DNA of 64,000 nt from Rhizobium herbae (lineage in GTDB: Bacteria; Pseudomonadota; Alphaproteobacteria; Rhizobiales; Rhizobiaceae). The notes below the pieces were generated by a model, which saw only the letters and a program-made list of their open reading frames with translations, made no database searches and was not told the origin of the DNA. The stretch spans positions 186,001 through 250,000 of the forward strand of contig NZ_JAGGJV010000008.1 of the NCBI RefSeq assembly GCF_017873135.1. The letters are read 5' to 3'. A program made the translations under genes and the position numbers. Below, one piece after another: positions 45,993 to 56,426 of this stretch. How positions within the stretch are numbered: position 1 is the first letter of the stretch; each line of letters opens with the position of its first letter.

Positions 45993-46020
45993 AAGACCGG
46001 CATTTTTGCCGGTCTTTTTT
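45993..46020 (+). terminator. lon terminator
   Basis: AAGACCGGCA (45993-46002) and TGCCGGTCTT (46007-46016) with a TTTT loop, then T's to 46020. It lies 67 bp after the lon stop. Confidence 0.93.
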
Positions 46021-46156
46021 ATGTAAAACCTCTCGCAAAGCCTTGCATTCCATGGGATTCGGAGCGATTGGGTTTGCCAAGGCGGGGGTGGCGCGTATGC
46101 TGCTCCCGGCTTGAAAATTTAAGTCGTTTCGAACCAGTATTGAAAGGGGTGGAAAC

Positions 46157-46429
46157 ATGAACAAAAATGAGCTCGTGTCCGCAGTTGCCGAGAAGGCCGG
46201 ACTCTCGAAGACCGACGCATCGTCTGCAGTTGATGCAATCTTCGACGTTATCCAGGCAGAACTGAAGAACGGCGGCGACGTTCGTCTCGTCGGCTTCGGC
46301 AACTTCTCGGTCAGCCGCCGCGAAGCATCGAAGGGTCGCAACCCGTCCACCGGCGCAGAAGTTGATATTCCGGCACGCAACGTGCCGAAGTTCTCTGCCG
46401 GCAAGGGTCTGAAGGACTCCGTGAATTAA
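46157..46429 (+). CDS. hupB: DNA-binding protein HU
   Basis: A 90-residue histone-like protein. KNELVSAVAEKAGLSKTDASSAVDAIFDVI is the helical part; GFGNFSVSRREASKGRNPST and AEVDIPARNVPKFSAGKGLK form the beta-arm with its intercalating proline. It follows lon, as in most alphaproteobacteria. AAAGGGGTGG precedes the start. The upstream leader is AT-richer, consistent with its own promoter. Confidence 0.97.
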   Translation: MNKNELVSAVAEKAGLSKTDASSAVDAIFDVIQAELKNGGDVRLVGFGNFSVSRREASKGRNPSTGAEVDIPARNVPKFSAGKGLKDSVN

Positions 46430-46491
46430 GTTTCATGTTTCGCCTGCAGCACCGTGGCGAAGACGCTGACGGTTCGATAGCAGGTTGATTT

Positions 46492-46519
46492 GAGGTCCGG
46501 GTTTTCCCGGGCCTCTTTT
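46492..46519 (+). terminator. hupB terminator
   Basis: GAGGTCCGGG (46492-46501) and CCCGGGCCTC (46506-46515) with one G-U pair, TTTT loop and four T's after. It lies 62 bp after the hupB stop. Confidence 0.9.
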
Positions 46520-46653
46520 CGTTTCTGGATGCTGCTTTTTCTCGCTGCTCACATCCGCTTGCCGACTGTTTTCTAATATGCTCCGGCTGTCACGCGCGTG
46601 TTACACTGCGCGATCACAACCCCTCGGTATTTGATTTATCTGGAGGGATTCCC

Positions 46654-48849
46654 GTGAAGACATTTTCACTGACCGCAGCGCTTGCCGCCGTGCTTGCCGC
46701 ATCCACTGCTTCCGGCGCATTTGCCGAGCCGGTTTTCAATCGCATTGCCTCTTTTGCCGTAGCCGACAATCTTCCGGCCGACGCTGACAAGAAATCCGTG
46801 ACCTCGGCTGAAATCATCACGGCCAGCGAAGACGGTAATACGCTCGTCTATTCCGACAGCCCGCTGAAGGCGATCGGCTTCATCGACATCACCGATCCGA
46901 AGACCCCGAAGGCTGGCGGCATCGTTTCGTTCGAAGGCGAACCGACATCCGTCGCGATTGCCGGTGGCAAGGCGCTGGTTGCCGTCAACACCCGTGAAAG
47001 CTTCGTCAAGCCGTCAGGCTTCCTTGCGACCGTGGATCTGGCGACAAAGAAACTGGACGCCAAATGCGACCTCGGCGGACAGCCGGATTCGGTTTCGGTC
47101 AACAAGGACAAAACGATGGCCGCGATCGCCATCGAGAACGAGCGTGACGAAAAGGTCAATGACGGCAAGCTCCCGCAGATGCCGGCGGGCGATCTGGTCA
47201 TCGTCTCCTTGAAGGATGGCGCCGCCGATTGCGCCTCGATCAAGCACGTGACGCTGACGGGTCTCTCCGACATTGGCGGCGATGATCCGGAGCCGGAATT
47301 CGTTGCTTTCAACGGCCTGAACGAAATCGCTCTGACACTGCAGGAAAACAACCATATCGTTATCATCGACGGCACGACCGGCACTGTGAAGACGCATTTT
47401 TCGGCCGGCACCGCGAACCTTACGGCCGTCGACGACAAGCGCGATGGCAAGCTGTCCTTCACCAGCGATCTGAAGGACGTCAAGCGCGAGCCGGATGCCG
47501 TCAAGTGGCTGGACGACAACCGCCTGGTCGTTGCCAATGAAGGCGACTATGAAGGCGGTTCGCGCGGCTTCACCATCTTCGACAAGACCGGCAAGGTTCT
47601 CTACGAAGCGGGCTCGAGCTTCGAGCATGCAGCGGCCGCGATCGGCCACTATCCGGAGAAGCGGTCGTCCGCCAAGGGCATCGAGCCGGAAGGCCTGGAA
47701 GCCGCCACCTTCGGCGACGACAAACTGTTCTTCGTTCTGGCCGAGCGTGCTTCCGTCGTCGGCGTCTTTAAGGACACCGGTGCTGATCCCGAACTGCTGC
47801 AGATCCTGCCCTCGGGCATCTCGCCGGAAGGTGGCGTCGCCATTCCCGGCCGCAATCTTCTGGCAACTGCCAACGAGGTCGACCTGGTCGAAGACGGCGG
47901 CGCCCGCTCGCATGTCATGATCTACGAGCGTGCCGAAGGCACTGCTGCCTATCCGCAGATCACCTCGGCCGAAAAGGACGGCGTGCCGCTTGGCTTCGGT
48001 GCTCTTTCCGGTCTTGCCGCGATCAAGGACCAGCCCGGCAAGCTTTATGCGGTCAGCGACTCCGTCTATTCCGCGCAGCCGCGCATCTTCACCATCGATG
48101 CCACGCAGAAGCCTGCGCTGATCACCGAAGCGCTTACCATCACCCGTGACGGTGCCCCGGCCCAGAAACTCGACATCGAAGGCGTTACCACCGACGGTGA
48201 GGGCGGCTTCTGGCTGGCCTCCGAGGGCGATGCGGCCAAGCTCTATGCGAACGCGCTGATCCATGTGAACGCCAAGGGCGCGATCAAGAAGGAGATCGCC
48301 ATTCCGGAAGAACTCCGCGCCAATGAGGTGCGCTGGGGCTTCGAAGGCGTCACCAGCGTTGGCGAAGGCGATGCAACGACGCTGTGGATGGCAATGCAGC
48401 GGCCCTGGAAGGATGACGAAAAGGGCTTCGTCAAGCTGGTTTCCTACAATCCGGCGTCCGAGGAATGGGGTGCGGTGCGTTACCCGCTCGAAAAGACCGA
48501 AGAAGGCTGGGTCGGCCTGTCGGAAATCTCCGTCTATGGCGATTATGCCTATGTCATCGAACGCGACAACCTGATCGGTGAGGCCGCCAAGCTGAAGAAG
48601 ATCTATCGTGTCGCGCTGGCCGATTTGAAGCCGGCCAAGCTCGGCGGCGAACTGCCTGTCGTCAAGAAGGAAGAGGTCCGCGACCTCATTCCCGAACTGA
48701 AGGCACTGGGCGGCTATGTCGTCGACAAGGTCGAAGGATTCACGGTCGATGCCGCCGGCAACGGTTACGTGGTCACCGACAATGACGGAGTCGATGATTC
48801 CTCCGGCGAAACGCTGTTCTTCCCGATCGGTACGATGAACGCGATGTAA
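46654..48849 (+). CDS. Exported esterase-like phytase family protein
   Basis: A 731-residue protein with a cleavable signal peptide (FSLTAALAAVLAASTASGAFA). It has beta-propeller-like repeats in the N-terminal 400 residues (SPLKAIGFIDITDPKTPKAGG; LATVDLATKKLDAKCDLGGQ), then a Phytase-like domain containing GFGALSGLAAIKDQPGKLYAVSD, DIEGVTTDGEGGFWLASEGD, WGFEGVTS and VEGFTVDAAGNGYVVTDNDGVDD. Such proteins are thought to act as periplasmic or secreted phosphatases or esterases; activity is untested. GTG start after GGAGGG. Monocistronic with a terminator. Confidence 0.85.
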   Translation: MKTFSLTAALAAVLAASTASGAFAEPVFNRIASFAVADNLPADADKKSVTSAEIITASEDGNTLVYSDSPLKAIGFIDITDPKTPKAGGIVSFEGEPTSVAIAGGKALVAVNTRESFVKPSGFLATVDLATKKLDAKCDLGGQPDSVSVNKDKTMAAIAIENERDEKVNDGKLPQMPAGDLVIVSLKDGAADCASIKHVTLTGLSDIGGDDPEPEFVAFNGLNEIALTLQENNHIVIIDGTTGTVKTHFSAGTANLTAVDDKRDGKLSFTSDLKDVKREPDAVKWLDDNRLVVANEGDYEGGSRGFTIFDKTGKVLYEAGSSFEHAAAAIGHYPEKRSSAKGIEPEGLEAATFGDDKLFFVLAERASVVGVFKDTGADPELLQILPSGISPEGGVAIPGRNLLATANEVDLVEDGGARSHVMIYERAEGTAAYPQITSAEKDGVPLGFGALSGLAAIKDQPGKLYAVSDSVYSAQPRIFTIDATQKPALITEALTITRDGAPAQKLDIEGVTTDGEGGFWLASEGDAAKLYANALIHVNAKGAIKKEIAIPEELRANEVRWGFEGVTSVGEGDATTLWMAMQRPWKDDEKGFVKLVSYNPASEEWGAVRYPLEKTEEGWVGLSEISVYGDYAYVIERDNLIGEAAKLKKIYRVALADLKPAKLGGELPVVKKEEVRDLIPELKALGGYVVDKVEGFTVDAAGNGYVVTDNDGVDDSSGETLFFPIGTMNAM

Positions 48850-48871
48850 TTGCTTCAGTACTGGTAACGGA

Positions 48872-48904
48872 AAAGGCCGGGACATGATGTCCTGGCCTTT
48901 TCTA
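48872..48904 (+). terminator. Terminator of the phytase-like gene
   Basis: AAAGGCCGGGACA (48872-48884) and TGTCCTGGCCTTT (48888-48900) with one G-T pair and a 3-base loop, then TTCTATTT. Also usable by the convergent MarR gene. Confidence 0.88.
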
Positions 48905-48936
48905 TTTGGGTCGGATGCAATTGGTGGATGTCGGCG

Positions 48937-49410
48937 CTATTCGGCGGCGCTTTCCCTCGCACCTTCACCGTCTTCCTTGCGCTTGCGGATTTCGTCCGCC
49001 TTGGCAACCAGCCGGCTGACAATCTCATGCATCTGGTCGAGCTGCTCGTCGTCGAGTGCCGAGAAGATTTCCTCGATCAGCAGTTTTCGCGGATGCTCGG
49101 CCGCTTCCATCACCACGCGGCCAACCTCGGTGATCGAGACGATCTTGGCGCGTCGGTCTTCCGGATCGGGCTTTCGCAGGACAAGCTTGTCGCGCTCCAG
49201 TCCATCGATGGCTTCCGTCACCGTGCGCGGAGCGAAATTGAGCGCTTCGGCAATGTCGGTCGATCGGCATGGTCCAAGCTTGCTCAAAAAGAACAGAAAC
49301 TTGCTGCGCGCCAGCGACACGCCCTGGTCCCGCATCGACTCGTTTACGAGGCGATGGACGCGATGATAAAGCTCAAAGAGCTTGTCGGAGACTTCGATCG
49401 TGGATTTCAT
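48937..49410 (-). CDS. MarR-family transcriptional regulator
   Basis: A 157-residue winged-helix regulator. The helix region LARSKFLFFLSKLGPCRSTDIAEALNFAPRTVTEAIDGLERDKLVLRKPDPEDRRAK includes the conserved DxR (PEDRRAK) wing. The start at 49408-49410 (MKSTIEVSDK) gives the usual MarR length; an ATG at 49440 adds ten residues and neither has a strong ribosome site. It is divergent from the YhaO-like gene, so it may control that pair as well as itself. Ligand unknown. Confidence 0.83.
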   Translation of the reverse strand: MKSTIEVSDKLFELYHRVHRLVNESMRDQGVSLARSKFLFFLSKLGPCRSTDIAEALNFAPRTVTEAIDGLERDKLVLRKPDPEDRRAKIVSITEVGRVVMEAAEHPRKLLIEEIFSALDDEQLDQMHEIVSRLVAKADEIRKRKEDGEGARESAAE

Positions 49411-49606
49411 GTGTTTTATATGGATATTATGAGGTGCCATGTCAAATGACGGTATTCCCGGTGTTGTAGTCAAGTCTAATTCCTGGCCGTTGGCCTTGGG
49501 TCTCACATCACCCCAATAATGTTCCGCGCGGGAAAGCGCTGAATAGACGCGCGGGCAGGGTGCCCACGGCATTGACGCGGCCCCGCAGCGCGGGCCATGG
49601 TCGGGC

Positions 49607-50884
49607 ATGCCATTCCGTTTCGTCCATACCGCCGATCTTCATCTCGATTCTCCGTTGCGCAGCCTGGCGCTGAAAAATCCGGAACTCGCCGAACTGGTGC
49701 GCGGCGCGACCCGGACGGCGCTCGCACGGATCGTCGATCTGTGTCTGGCGGAGAGCGTCGATGCGCTGCTGATCGCGGGCGATCTCTATGACGGTTCGCA
49801 GACCTCGATGAACACGGCGCTTTATCTCGCCGGCGAGCTGCGCCGGCTGGAGGCTGCCGGGATCCGGGTGTTCGTCATCCGCGGTAATCATGATTCTCAA
49901 TCGACCATCAAGAAAGAGCTGACACTTCCCTCAAACGTCCATCTCTTCTCGGGCCGTGTGAAACCGATATTGGCGAAGGTTCTTGAGAATGGACGCGAGG
50001 TCTATATCCACGGCGTCGGCTTCGATAATCCGCATGCGCCCGACAGCCTGCTCTCGTCCTTTCAGGCGCCGGTCATCGACGCCGTCAACATCGGCATGCT
50101 GCACACCAGCCTGGCCGGTGCGCCGGGACACGATCCCTATGCGCCATGCAGCGTCGCCGAGCTTTCCCGGCACGGTTTCGACTACTGGGCGCTGGGCCAT
50201 GTCCACCTGCGGCAGGTGCATTCCGAGATGCCGCTGATCGTCATGCCCGGCATGCCGCAGGGGCGGGATATCAACGAAGCAGGCCCGAAGACGGTGACGC
50301 TGGTGACTGTCGGCGACGACGGCAGTTTCGAACATCGGGCGCATGAGATCGGGCAGGCGGTGTTCGAGCGTCTTGCGGTCGATTTGACCGGCGCGCAGGA
50401 TTGGCGGCAGATGCTGGAGAACGTGGGGGACGCACTGTCGGCGACGAGATGCCGCTCGGTGGCCGATCATCTCATCCTTCGCATTGCCCTGACAGGCTCA
50501 ACGCCGCTTGCCTGGAAGCTCAGGCGCGATCCGGATTTCCTGGCGGCCGAAATTTCCAATCTGGCAGCGGGTCTTACCGGCTGCTGGATCGAGAAGATTG
50601 ACATCGAATGCCGGGGCATGGAGGCAGCCGCGTCCGTCTCCGGCCCTGATCCGGTCGAGGAACTGGCGGCGCTCATCCGCTCCGACGTCCTGCCGTCGCA
50701 TGCCTTCCGGCAAGAGGCGAGTGCGATGCTGGACGAACTGCTGTTGCAGCTGCCGCGCGAGCTGCGTGAAAGCTTGGCCGGCGACGAGGAGACCGCCAAG
50801 CAGTTTGCCGAGGCGATCGCGCTCTCCGGCAGCGATGAAGTTCTCGCCCATCTGCACGGCGATGCAGGGGAGGCGGATCGCTGA
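49607..50884 (+). CDS. YhaO-like DNA repair exonuclease (SbcD/Mre11-like)
   Basis: A 425-residue calcineurin-like phosphodiesterase. Metal-binding motifs: FVHTADLHLDSP (D-x-H), ALLIAGDLYDGS, FVIRGNHDSQ, and WALGHVHLRQV (H-x-H). The C-terminal domain ends in a helical capping part (LLLQLPRELRESLAGDEETAKQF), as in YhaO. It is the nuclease partner of the ATPase encoded next, the stop and start overlapping by one base (TGATG). The ribosome site is weak. Confidence 0.85.
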   Translation: MPFRFVHTADLHLDSPLRSLALKNPELAELVRGATRTALARIVDLCLAESVDALLIAGDLYDGSQTSMNTALYLAGELRRLEAAGIRVFVIRGNHDSQSTIKKELTLPSNVHLFSGRVKPILAKVLENGREVYIHGVGFDNPHAPDSLLSSFQAPVIDAVNIGMLHTSLAGAPGHDPYAPCSVAELSRHGFDYWALGHVHLRQVHSEMPLIVMPGMPQGRDINEAGPKTVTLVTVGDDGSFEHRAHEIGQAVFERLAVDLTGAQDWRQMLENVGDALSATRCRSVADHLILRIALTGSTPLAWKLRRDPDFLAAEISNLAAGLTGCWIEKIDIECRGMEAAASVSGPDPVEELAALIRSDVLPSHAFRQEASAMLDELLLQLPRELRESLAGDEETAKQFAEAIALSGSDEVLAHLHGDAGEADR

Positions 50885-53800
50885 TGCGCCTCCATCGTCT
50901 CGATCTCGTTCGCTATGGCAAGTTCACCGGACGCAGCCTGGATTTTGGCGAAGCGCGTGCCGGCAGCCCGGATTTTCACCTCGTCTACGGCCCGAACGAG
51001 GCAGGGAAATCGACCCTGTTTTCCGCCTTTCTCGATCTGCTGTTCGGGATCGACAACCGCAGCGCCTATGGTTTCCTGCATCCCTATGAGACGATGCGCG
51101 TCGGCGGTGTGATTGAGACCGGCGGCAGAACCCAGGCCGTCGCCCGAATCAAGCGCAAGCAGAATTCGCTTCTCGGGCCGGATGACCAGGCTTTGCCGGA
51201 CAATCTGTTTTCGGCCGCGCTCGGCTCGATCGACCGGGCAACCTACCAGATGATGTTCTCGCTCGATGACGACAGCATCGAAAGGGGCGGCGAAAGCATC
51301 CTCAAGAGCGAAGGCGAACTCGGTGCGCTGTTGTTTTCCGCCAGTTCCGGCCTGCCGGACAGCAGCGCCATCCTGTCCGGACTGAAGGCCCAGGCCGACG
51401 CCTTCTACAAGCCGCAGGGCCGCAAACATCGGCTGGCGGAGCTGAAGGCGGAACTCGACGTTCTGAAAGACGAAAAGAGCGCCATCGACGTCAATGCGCG
51501 CGAATTCGCAAACCTGCGCAAGGCGCGGGACGTGGCGACGGAACGGCACGAGGCTGCGGTAAAGGCGCGGGCTGAATTGCGCGTTTCCCTCGATCGGGCG
51601 CGCGACCGCATCGATGGACTGCCGATTCTGGCGCGGCTGCGCGGCCTGCGTGCCGGGCTTGGCGCTTTCGGCTATATGCCGGAGCCCCCTGCGGCCTGGC
51701 ACACAATGCTGCCGCAGCTGCAACGCGAGGAAGCCGACATCGGCGCCCGGCTGGAGCAGCTGGAAAGCGATATCGAACGAAGGGCAGTGGAGATCGCCGC
51801 CATCGAGCGGGACGGTTCCGTACTCGCCCTTGCCGCGGATATCCGTGATCTGGAGAGTTCCGGACTGGAGGCGCGTCACAGGACGGCCGCCAGCGACATG
51901 CCCAATCGCCTCGACGAGCGCGGCAAGATCGCTGCCGATATCGCCGTGTGTCTTGCGCGTCTGGACCGTGCCGATGCGGCAGACCCCGCGGCACTCATTC
52001 TGCCCGCCGCCGTCACCGCGCGTATTCAGGACCTGGCGCAGACGCATTCCGCACTGAACGAGCGGCTGGCGACAGCTGTACGCGAACGGCAGCAGGCCAT
52101 GGACGCAAACGGCGAGGCGCTGAAGGCGCAGGCGGCGCTGACGGATTCGGACCGCGCTGCCGGCGACCCGGCGCCTCTTGCCGATGTGCTGCAAACCCTT
52201 CGGCAGAGCGATTGCCTGCTGCGGCAGCAAGCGGCGAACCGGCAGATTGCCGGGCTGAAGGACCAGTTGACCGACAGGCTTGCGACGCTGGCGCCCGCGC
52301 AGCTGGATGCCGACGGCCTGGCGGTGCTGGCCATCCCTGAAGATGCCGATATTGCCGAGTGGACGGCGCGGCGCACGGCGCTGACGGAACAGCTGAAACG
52401 GCTCGATGACCGGATCGCGGACGAGACTGCGCTGATCGCGGCGGAGGGCGCCCGGCTTGGAGAATTGACCCGCACCGGCGGCTTTGCCGGCGATGACGCG
52501 GCGCTGACGCTGCGGCAGGCGAGGGACCTTGCCTGGCAGGCCCACGCAGGGCGGTTGGACGGCGAAACGGCGCACGCATTCGAAACCGCTCTGAAAAAAG
52601 ACGACGAGGCGACGGCGCTGCGACTGGCGCGGGCGCAGGACCTTGCGCAGGCCAGAGGCCTTTCGCTGTCCATTGCCGAACGCAACGCCAGGCTTTCGGT
52701 ACTCCGGCAGCAGCATGCGGCTGCGCTCGGAGAAATTGCTGAACTCAGGACTGAGATTTCCGTGGCGGCCCGCCATTGCAGCCTTCCCGAGGACATGAAG
52801 CTGAACCAGCTTGTGGCGTGGCTTGTTCGCCGGACTGCGGCACTCGAGATCCGCAATCAGCTTCGCACGGCGCAGCAGGATTTACGGCTTGCGATGGCGG
52901 ACGAGGCAAAGGCGCTGGAGCGTCTGGCGCGGATGTTCGAGGCGCGCGGCCTGAACAAGGACATGCCGGATCGGCTGGAGGATGCGATCGCTTTCGCCGA
53001 GCGCACCATGAATGCCATGCAGTCGGCCCATCGCGCCCATGCCGCTGCCAAGGAGACGGCGGAAAGGACGCAGGCCGCACTGAGCACGCGCGACGCGGCA
53101 TGGGCCGCGGCAGACGCCGAAATGTCGGACTGGACTGCGCGGTGGGATGAAGCGGTAAGCGCCACATGGCTGGTTGAAAGCGGACGAACCCGGTCCGCGC
53201 AGGAGATCGTTCCGGTGCTTGCCGTTCTCCAGGATCTGGACAAGCTCATCCAGCGCAAGGCGGATCTGGACCATCGTATCGATGGCATGCGCAGGGATCA
53301 GCTGGCCTTTGGAGCGACCATCAAAACGTTCGCCGAACGGCTCTCCTTGCCGGCATCCGATGAACCATTGGTCACTTTCCAGGCGATTCGGGATCGGCTT
53401 GCCGGTGCCGAAAGGCAGGAAGCGCTTTTCCGACGGCTTTCGGACGACAATAATGCGCGCGTTTCCGAACAGCGGACCTTGATCGAATCGCGTGAACGGC
53501 ACGACGCGCAGAAGCGCGGCATGCTTGATCTGTTCGGCTGCGCGACCCTTGTTGAGGTCGGCGCACAACTGGAAGCGGCCAAGGCGCGCGAACGCCTGCG
53601 GCAGCGGATTGTTGAGGTGGAAGCCGATCTGGCATCCCGTCTGGGCGTCGGGCGTGCGGATGACGCGGAAATGATCCTCAGCGCCGTCGATGAGGAGGGC
53701 CTGCGATTGGAAATGGCAGAGCTGCAGTCGCGGTGGGAGCAATGCGATCGGGACGCCAGCGAACTGCATGCGGAGCGCCGGGATGCGGACAAGGCACTTG

Positions 53801-54354
53801 CGGCGATCGGCGGAGGCGATGCGGCAGCGCACATTGACGAGCGCCGCCGCACGGTGCTGGCCGAAATCGAGGAACGCGCTACCGCCTATCTGCGGCTGCG
53901 CATCGGTATCCTCGCCGGAGAAACGGCGCTGAGGCTCTATCGCGAGCGCCATCGCAGCGCGATGATGCAGCGGGCATCCGCTGCCTTCAGCGCCATCAGC
54001 GGCGGTGACTACGAGGGACTGACGACCCAGGCCGACAAGGGCGAGGAGTTCCTCATCGCCAATGCCAAGGGCGGGGGATCGAAACTGGCACGCGATCTTT
54101 CCAAGGGCACGCGGTTCCAGCTTTATCTGGCGTTGCGCATGGCCGGCTACCACGAGATCGCGGCAACGCGCGAATCGCTGCCGTTCATCGCCGACGACAT
54201 CATGGAGACCTTCGACGATAACAGGGCGCAGCACGCCTTTTCGCTGATGGCGGATATGGCTGGGGTTGGGCAGGTGATCTATCTGACGCATCACCAGCAT
54301 CTCTGCGAGATAGCCCTGAAGGCCTGCCCGGACGCAACGATCCATACGCTGTGA
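50884..54354 (+). CDS. YhaN-like AAA ATPase (SbcC/Rad50-like)
   Basis: A 1156-residue SMC-like ATPase. N-terminal Walker [21 protein letters not shown] (Lys42). Long helical stretches with heptads make up the middle. The C-terminal half-domain has the signature [19 protein letters not shown] and Walker [15 protein letters not shown] with the H-loop YLTHHQH. It forms with the YhaO-like gene an SbcCD-type complex for DNA-end processing. Much longer than typical YhaN (about 960), the extra length lying in the coiled coil. Only 1-base overlap. Confidence 0.87.
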   Translation: MRLHRLDLVRYGKFTGRSLDFGEARAGSPDFHLVYGPNEAGKSTLFSAFLDLLFGIDNRSAYGFLHPYETMRVGGVIETGGRTQAVARIKRKQNSLLGPDDQALPDNLFSAALGSIDRATYQMMFSLDDDSIERGGESILKSEGELGALLFSASSGLPDSSAILSGLKAQADAFYKPQGRKHRLAELKAELDVLKDEKSAIDVNAREFANLRKARDVATERHEAAVKARAELRVSLDRARDRIDGLPILARLRGLRAGLGAFGYMPEPPAAWHTMLPQLQREEADIGARLEQLESDIERRAVEIAAIERDGSVLALAADIRDLESSGLEARHRTAASDMPNRLDERGKIAADIAVCLARLDRADAADPAALILPAAVTARIQDLAQTHSALNERLATAVRERQQAMDANGEALKAQAALTDSDRAAGDPAPLADVLQTLRQSDCLLRQQAANRQIAGLKDQLTDRLATLAPAQLDADGLAVLAIPEDADIAEWTARRTALTEQLKRLDDRIADETALIAAEGARLGELTRTGGFAGDDAALTLRQARDLAWQAHAGRLDGETAHAFETALKKDDEATALRLARAQDLAQARGLSLSIAERNARLSVLRQQHAAALGEIAELRTEISVAARHCSLPEDMKLNQLVAWLVRRTAALEIRNQLRTAQQDLRLAMADEAKALERLARMFEARGLNKDMPDRLEDAIAFAERTMNAMQSAHRAHAAAKETAERTQAALSTRDAAWAAADAEMSDWTARWDEAVSATWLVESGRTRSAQEIVPVLAVLQDLDKLIQRKADLDHRIDGMRRDQLAFGATIKTFAERLSLPASDEPLVTFQAIRDRLAGAERQEALFRRLSDDNNARVSEQRTLIESRERHDAQKRGMLDLFGCATLVEVGAQLEAAKARERLRQRIVEVEADLASRLGVGRADDAEMILSAVDEEGLRLEMAELQSRWEQCDRDASELHAERRDADKALAAIGGGDAAAHIDERRRTVLAEIEERATAYLRLRIGILAGETALRLYRERHRSAMMQRASAAFSAISGGDYEGLTTQADKGEEFLIANAKGGGSKLARDLSKGTRFQLYLALRMAGYHEIAATRESLPFIADDIMETFDDNRAQHAFSLMADMAGVGQVIYLTHHQHLCEIALKACPDATIHTL

Positions 54355-54508
54355 TTTCCATGCGGGGCGAATGAAACGCCTCTGTTGCTGGATCGGCACG
54401 AGACTACAATCGTATGCGAGACTTCTGGTCACAGCACGCTATGTTATGTCCTTCAATTCCCATCCTTTGCCTGTTCGCAGGGGATTTTTACGCCAAGGAG
54501 CCATCGCC

Positions 54509-54907
54509 ATGGAGATCAAACCCTGTGGATCGCGTCCGTCGGTTCGACCGCCGGCCGAGTATTTTACCGGCAGCGTCCGCCTGGACCCGATCATCGACGC
54601 GCCGGAGCCGGCCCGCGTCCGCAGCGCGGCCGTGACCTTCGAGGCCGGCGCGCGCACGGCCTGGCATACCCATCCGCTCGGCCAGACCCTGATCGTCACC
54701 TCCGGTAGCGGCCTTGCTCAGACCTGGGGCGGGCCTATCCGCGAGATCAGGGCAGGCGATACCGTCTGGTTTCCGCCGGGCGAAAAACATTGGCATGGGG
54801 CTGCGCCCACGACCGCCATGACCCACATCGCCATCCAGGAGGCGCTTGACGGCAAGGCGGTGGATTGGATGGAGTTCGTGAGCGACGAGCAATATCAAGG
54901 GAAATAA
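54509..54907 (+). CDS. Cupin protein resembling Mn-dependent mandelonitrile lyase-like family
   Basis: A 132-residue single cupin with H-x-H-x3-Q in [20 protein letters not shown] and a second histidine in [14 protein letters not shown]. The layout with HTHPLGQ and KHWHG resembles the metal-dependent cupin hydroxynitrile lyase group; catalytic ability is not shown. Starts at 54509 after AAGGAG. Stand-alone, 154 bp after the YhaN-like gene; substrate unknown. Confidence 0.78.
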   Translation: MEIKPCGSRPSVRPPAEYFTGSVRLDPIIDAPEPARVRSAAVTFEAGARTAWHTHPLGQTLIVTSGSGLAQTWGGPIREIRAGDTVWFPPGEKHWHGAAPTTAMTHIAIQEALDGKAVDWMEFVSDEQYQGK

Positions 54908-55053
54908 GGTTGTGGCGACGACCGAACGCGAAGGGGAACCGGCGTTCGTGTCGCTTCCTCGTTGCAATGGGCGGCTGAACGCAGCTATCTGAAGACGAAG
55001 GTTTACGGTCTTGACGGTTTTGCGCCGGAGACTGCCGCTTGAGGGTTTTGCCG

Positions 55054-55428
55054 ATGAACAATTTTCATGTTGGACAAAAGGTCGTCTGCATCGACGATAA
55101 GTTCAAGAACGTCTCGATCGACCAAGGCATCCGCAAGGGTCAGATCTATACCATCCGCTGGGTCGGGCCCTACAAGCATTATATTGACGGCGAGTTCATC
55201 GGCGTCAAGCTGGCGGAAATCCACCGGGGGAATGACGACGGTCCGGAAGGCTATGGGGCAGCCGACATGCCCTATCGCGCCACGCGCTTTCGCCCACTGC
55301 TGAAGGATCGTCTGTCGGCGCTGAAGAACCTGCTGGCGCCGACGCCGAAGGGCGAAAAGCCCTATGTGCCGGAAGCACCGGAAGAGCCGAAGCGCAAGAC
55401 GCCAGCGCGCAAGAAGGAAGAAGTCTGA
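55054..55428 (+). CDS. Conserved hypothetical protein with a KOW-like N-terminus
   Basis: A 124-residue cytoplasmic protein. The N-terminal half NNFHVGQKVVCIDDKFKNVS through IRKGQIYTIRWVG resembles a small beta-barrel (SH3/KOW-like), while the C-terminus is a basic, proline- and lysine-rich tail (PYVPEAPEEPKRKTPARKKE). It may bind nucleic acid or ribosomes. Function unknown. Start at 55054 was chosen over an upstream ATG because MNNFHVGQKV begins the conserved domain. A strong terminator follows. Confidence 0.68.
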   Translation: MNNFHVGQKVVCIDDKFKNVSIDQGIRKGQIYTIRWVGPYKHYIDGEFIGVKLAEIHRGNDDGPEGYGAADMPYRATRFRPLLKDRLSALKNLLAPTPKGEKPYVPEAPEEPKRKTPARKKEEV

Positions 55429-55437
55429 ACTGCCGAT

Positions 55438-55475
55438 ACAGAAACCACGCTTCGGAACGGTGGCGTGGTTTCTGT
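55438..55475. terminator. Bidirectional terminator
   Basis: A perfect 13-bp stem: ACAGAAACCACGC (55438-55450) and GCGTGGTTTCTGT (55463-55475) with a 12-base loop. Ends the 124-residue gene and the convergent lipoprotein gene. Confidence 0.85.
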
Positions 55476-55486
55476 CGTTACTCTCT

Positions 55487-55744
55487 TCAGTTCGGATCGA
55501 CGATCTGTTCCCTACGCACCAGCCTCAGCGAGCGGTCGGGCTGGATGATATAGGTTTCCTCGGCCGGATGGCCGTATTCGTCGTCGAGCTGATGATGAAC
55601 CACGCTGCCGACGGGGGCCTTGGTCAGCTTGGTGGCAGGCTGGCCGCCATAGGTAATGCTGCCGGGGATCGGCGCGATTTCCGGCATGGCGGTACAGGCG
55701 GCGAGACCCGTCGCAAGCGCTGTTGCCAAGATTGCTTTCCTCAT
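55487..55744 (-). CDS. Small lipoprotein of unknown function
   Basis: An 85-residue protein MRKAILATALATGLAACTAM..., with a lipobox at LAAC. The mature part contains YGGQPATKLTKAPVGSVVHHQ, then LDDEYGHPAEETYIIQPDRS. It should sit in the periplasm on an outer- or inner-membrane anchor. Start at 55742-55744 follows AGGGGA. No family recognised. Confidence 0.68.
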   Translation of the reverse strand: MRKAILATALATGLAACTAMPEIAPIPGSITYGGQPATKLTKAPVGSVVHHQLDDEYGHPAEETYIIQPDRSLRLVRREQIVDPN

Positions 55745-55945
55745 GTCGCGTTCCCCTTTTTACTGCCGCGATCGCCGATCCGCGATACGCCAAGTGATGC
55801 CTACGGATCGACTCGTATTTTCGTCCGCAAAGACATGGCGATGCCGCCGCCGCGTGGCAAGAGGTCCGGGCGGTCCTGCCACCTCGGAAATCGCACAGAG
55901 ACGCGCATTTTTGAGAGAGAACACAATAATCTGACAGAAAGGGAG

Positions 55946-56021
55946 TGGTGGGCGATGACGGACTCGAACCGCCGACATCCTCGGTGTAAACGAGGCGCTC
56001 TACCAACTGAGCTAATCGCCC
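55946..56021 (-). tRNA. tRNA-Val (TAC)
   Basis: The complement begins GGGCGATTAGCTCAGTTGG and ends with encoded CCA (55946-55948). The anticodon stem CTCGT/ACGAG-like region holds TTACACC with anticodon TAC. D-arm, T-arm (GGCGGTTCGAGTCCGTC) and acceptor stem GGGCGAT/ATCGCCC are intact. Confidence 0.95.
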
Positions 56022-56426
56022 TTCGCGAAGCAGAAGCAATGTCCGCCGCGTCGGTGGCCGTGATCTATGCGTATCGGCGAAAAACCGCAAGGGTGTAACG
56101 GAAGATTTTTTGATTTTTTTGCAGAGACCATCAGTCCCGGCGGCGGGGCGAGAAATCGGATGTGGAAAACCGGCGGGGCCGCAATGCCGAACAAACGCAT
56201 GGCCGATTGGTTCGAGGCAGGGCGGGAAGCTGAGGCGCTGCTGCCGGATAGCATGCACTTTGCAGCATGCTTTTTCGGGCCTGTGGAAACAATTCGATGG
56301 CTGTCACGGTTTTGTCTCCAAACCTGCTTGACACCCAAAGACGAACCTCGTAGTTAGCCGCTCATCGAAGCGGCCAAGCCGGTTCGAGCGGATGTAAAAG
56401 CATCCGGATCACTTGAAATGAAATGC
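56022..56426. other. 405-bp gap between tRNA-Val and tRNA-Asp: hairpin, no credible gene
   Basis: Open frames here (e.g. 56067-56357 plus) are short, with composition not resembling known genes and not supported by a ribosome site. The best signal is a hairpin AGCATGC (56250-56256) / GCATGCT (56265-56271) followed by TTTTT to 56275, which could be a terminator of something transcribed from the left or a stray structure. A tRNA-Asp promoter should lie near 56390-56420, but none was clear. Confidence 0.35.

Noticed and set aside
43559..46003. 814-codon minus-strand open frame across lon
   Set aside because: Antisense to Lon; composition biased to Arg/His/Leu.
50467..52776. 769-codon minus-strand open frame over the YhaO/YhaN pair
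   Set aside because: Fully antisense to genes with intact active-site motifs.
56067..56357. 96-codon plus-strand frame after tRNA-Val
   Set aside because: No ribosome site, no family-like sequence; spans a terminator-like hairpin.
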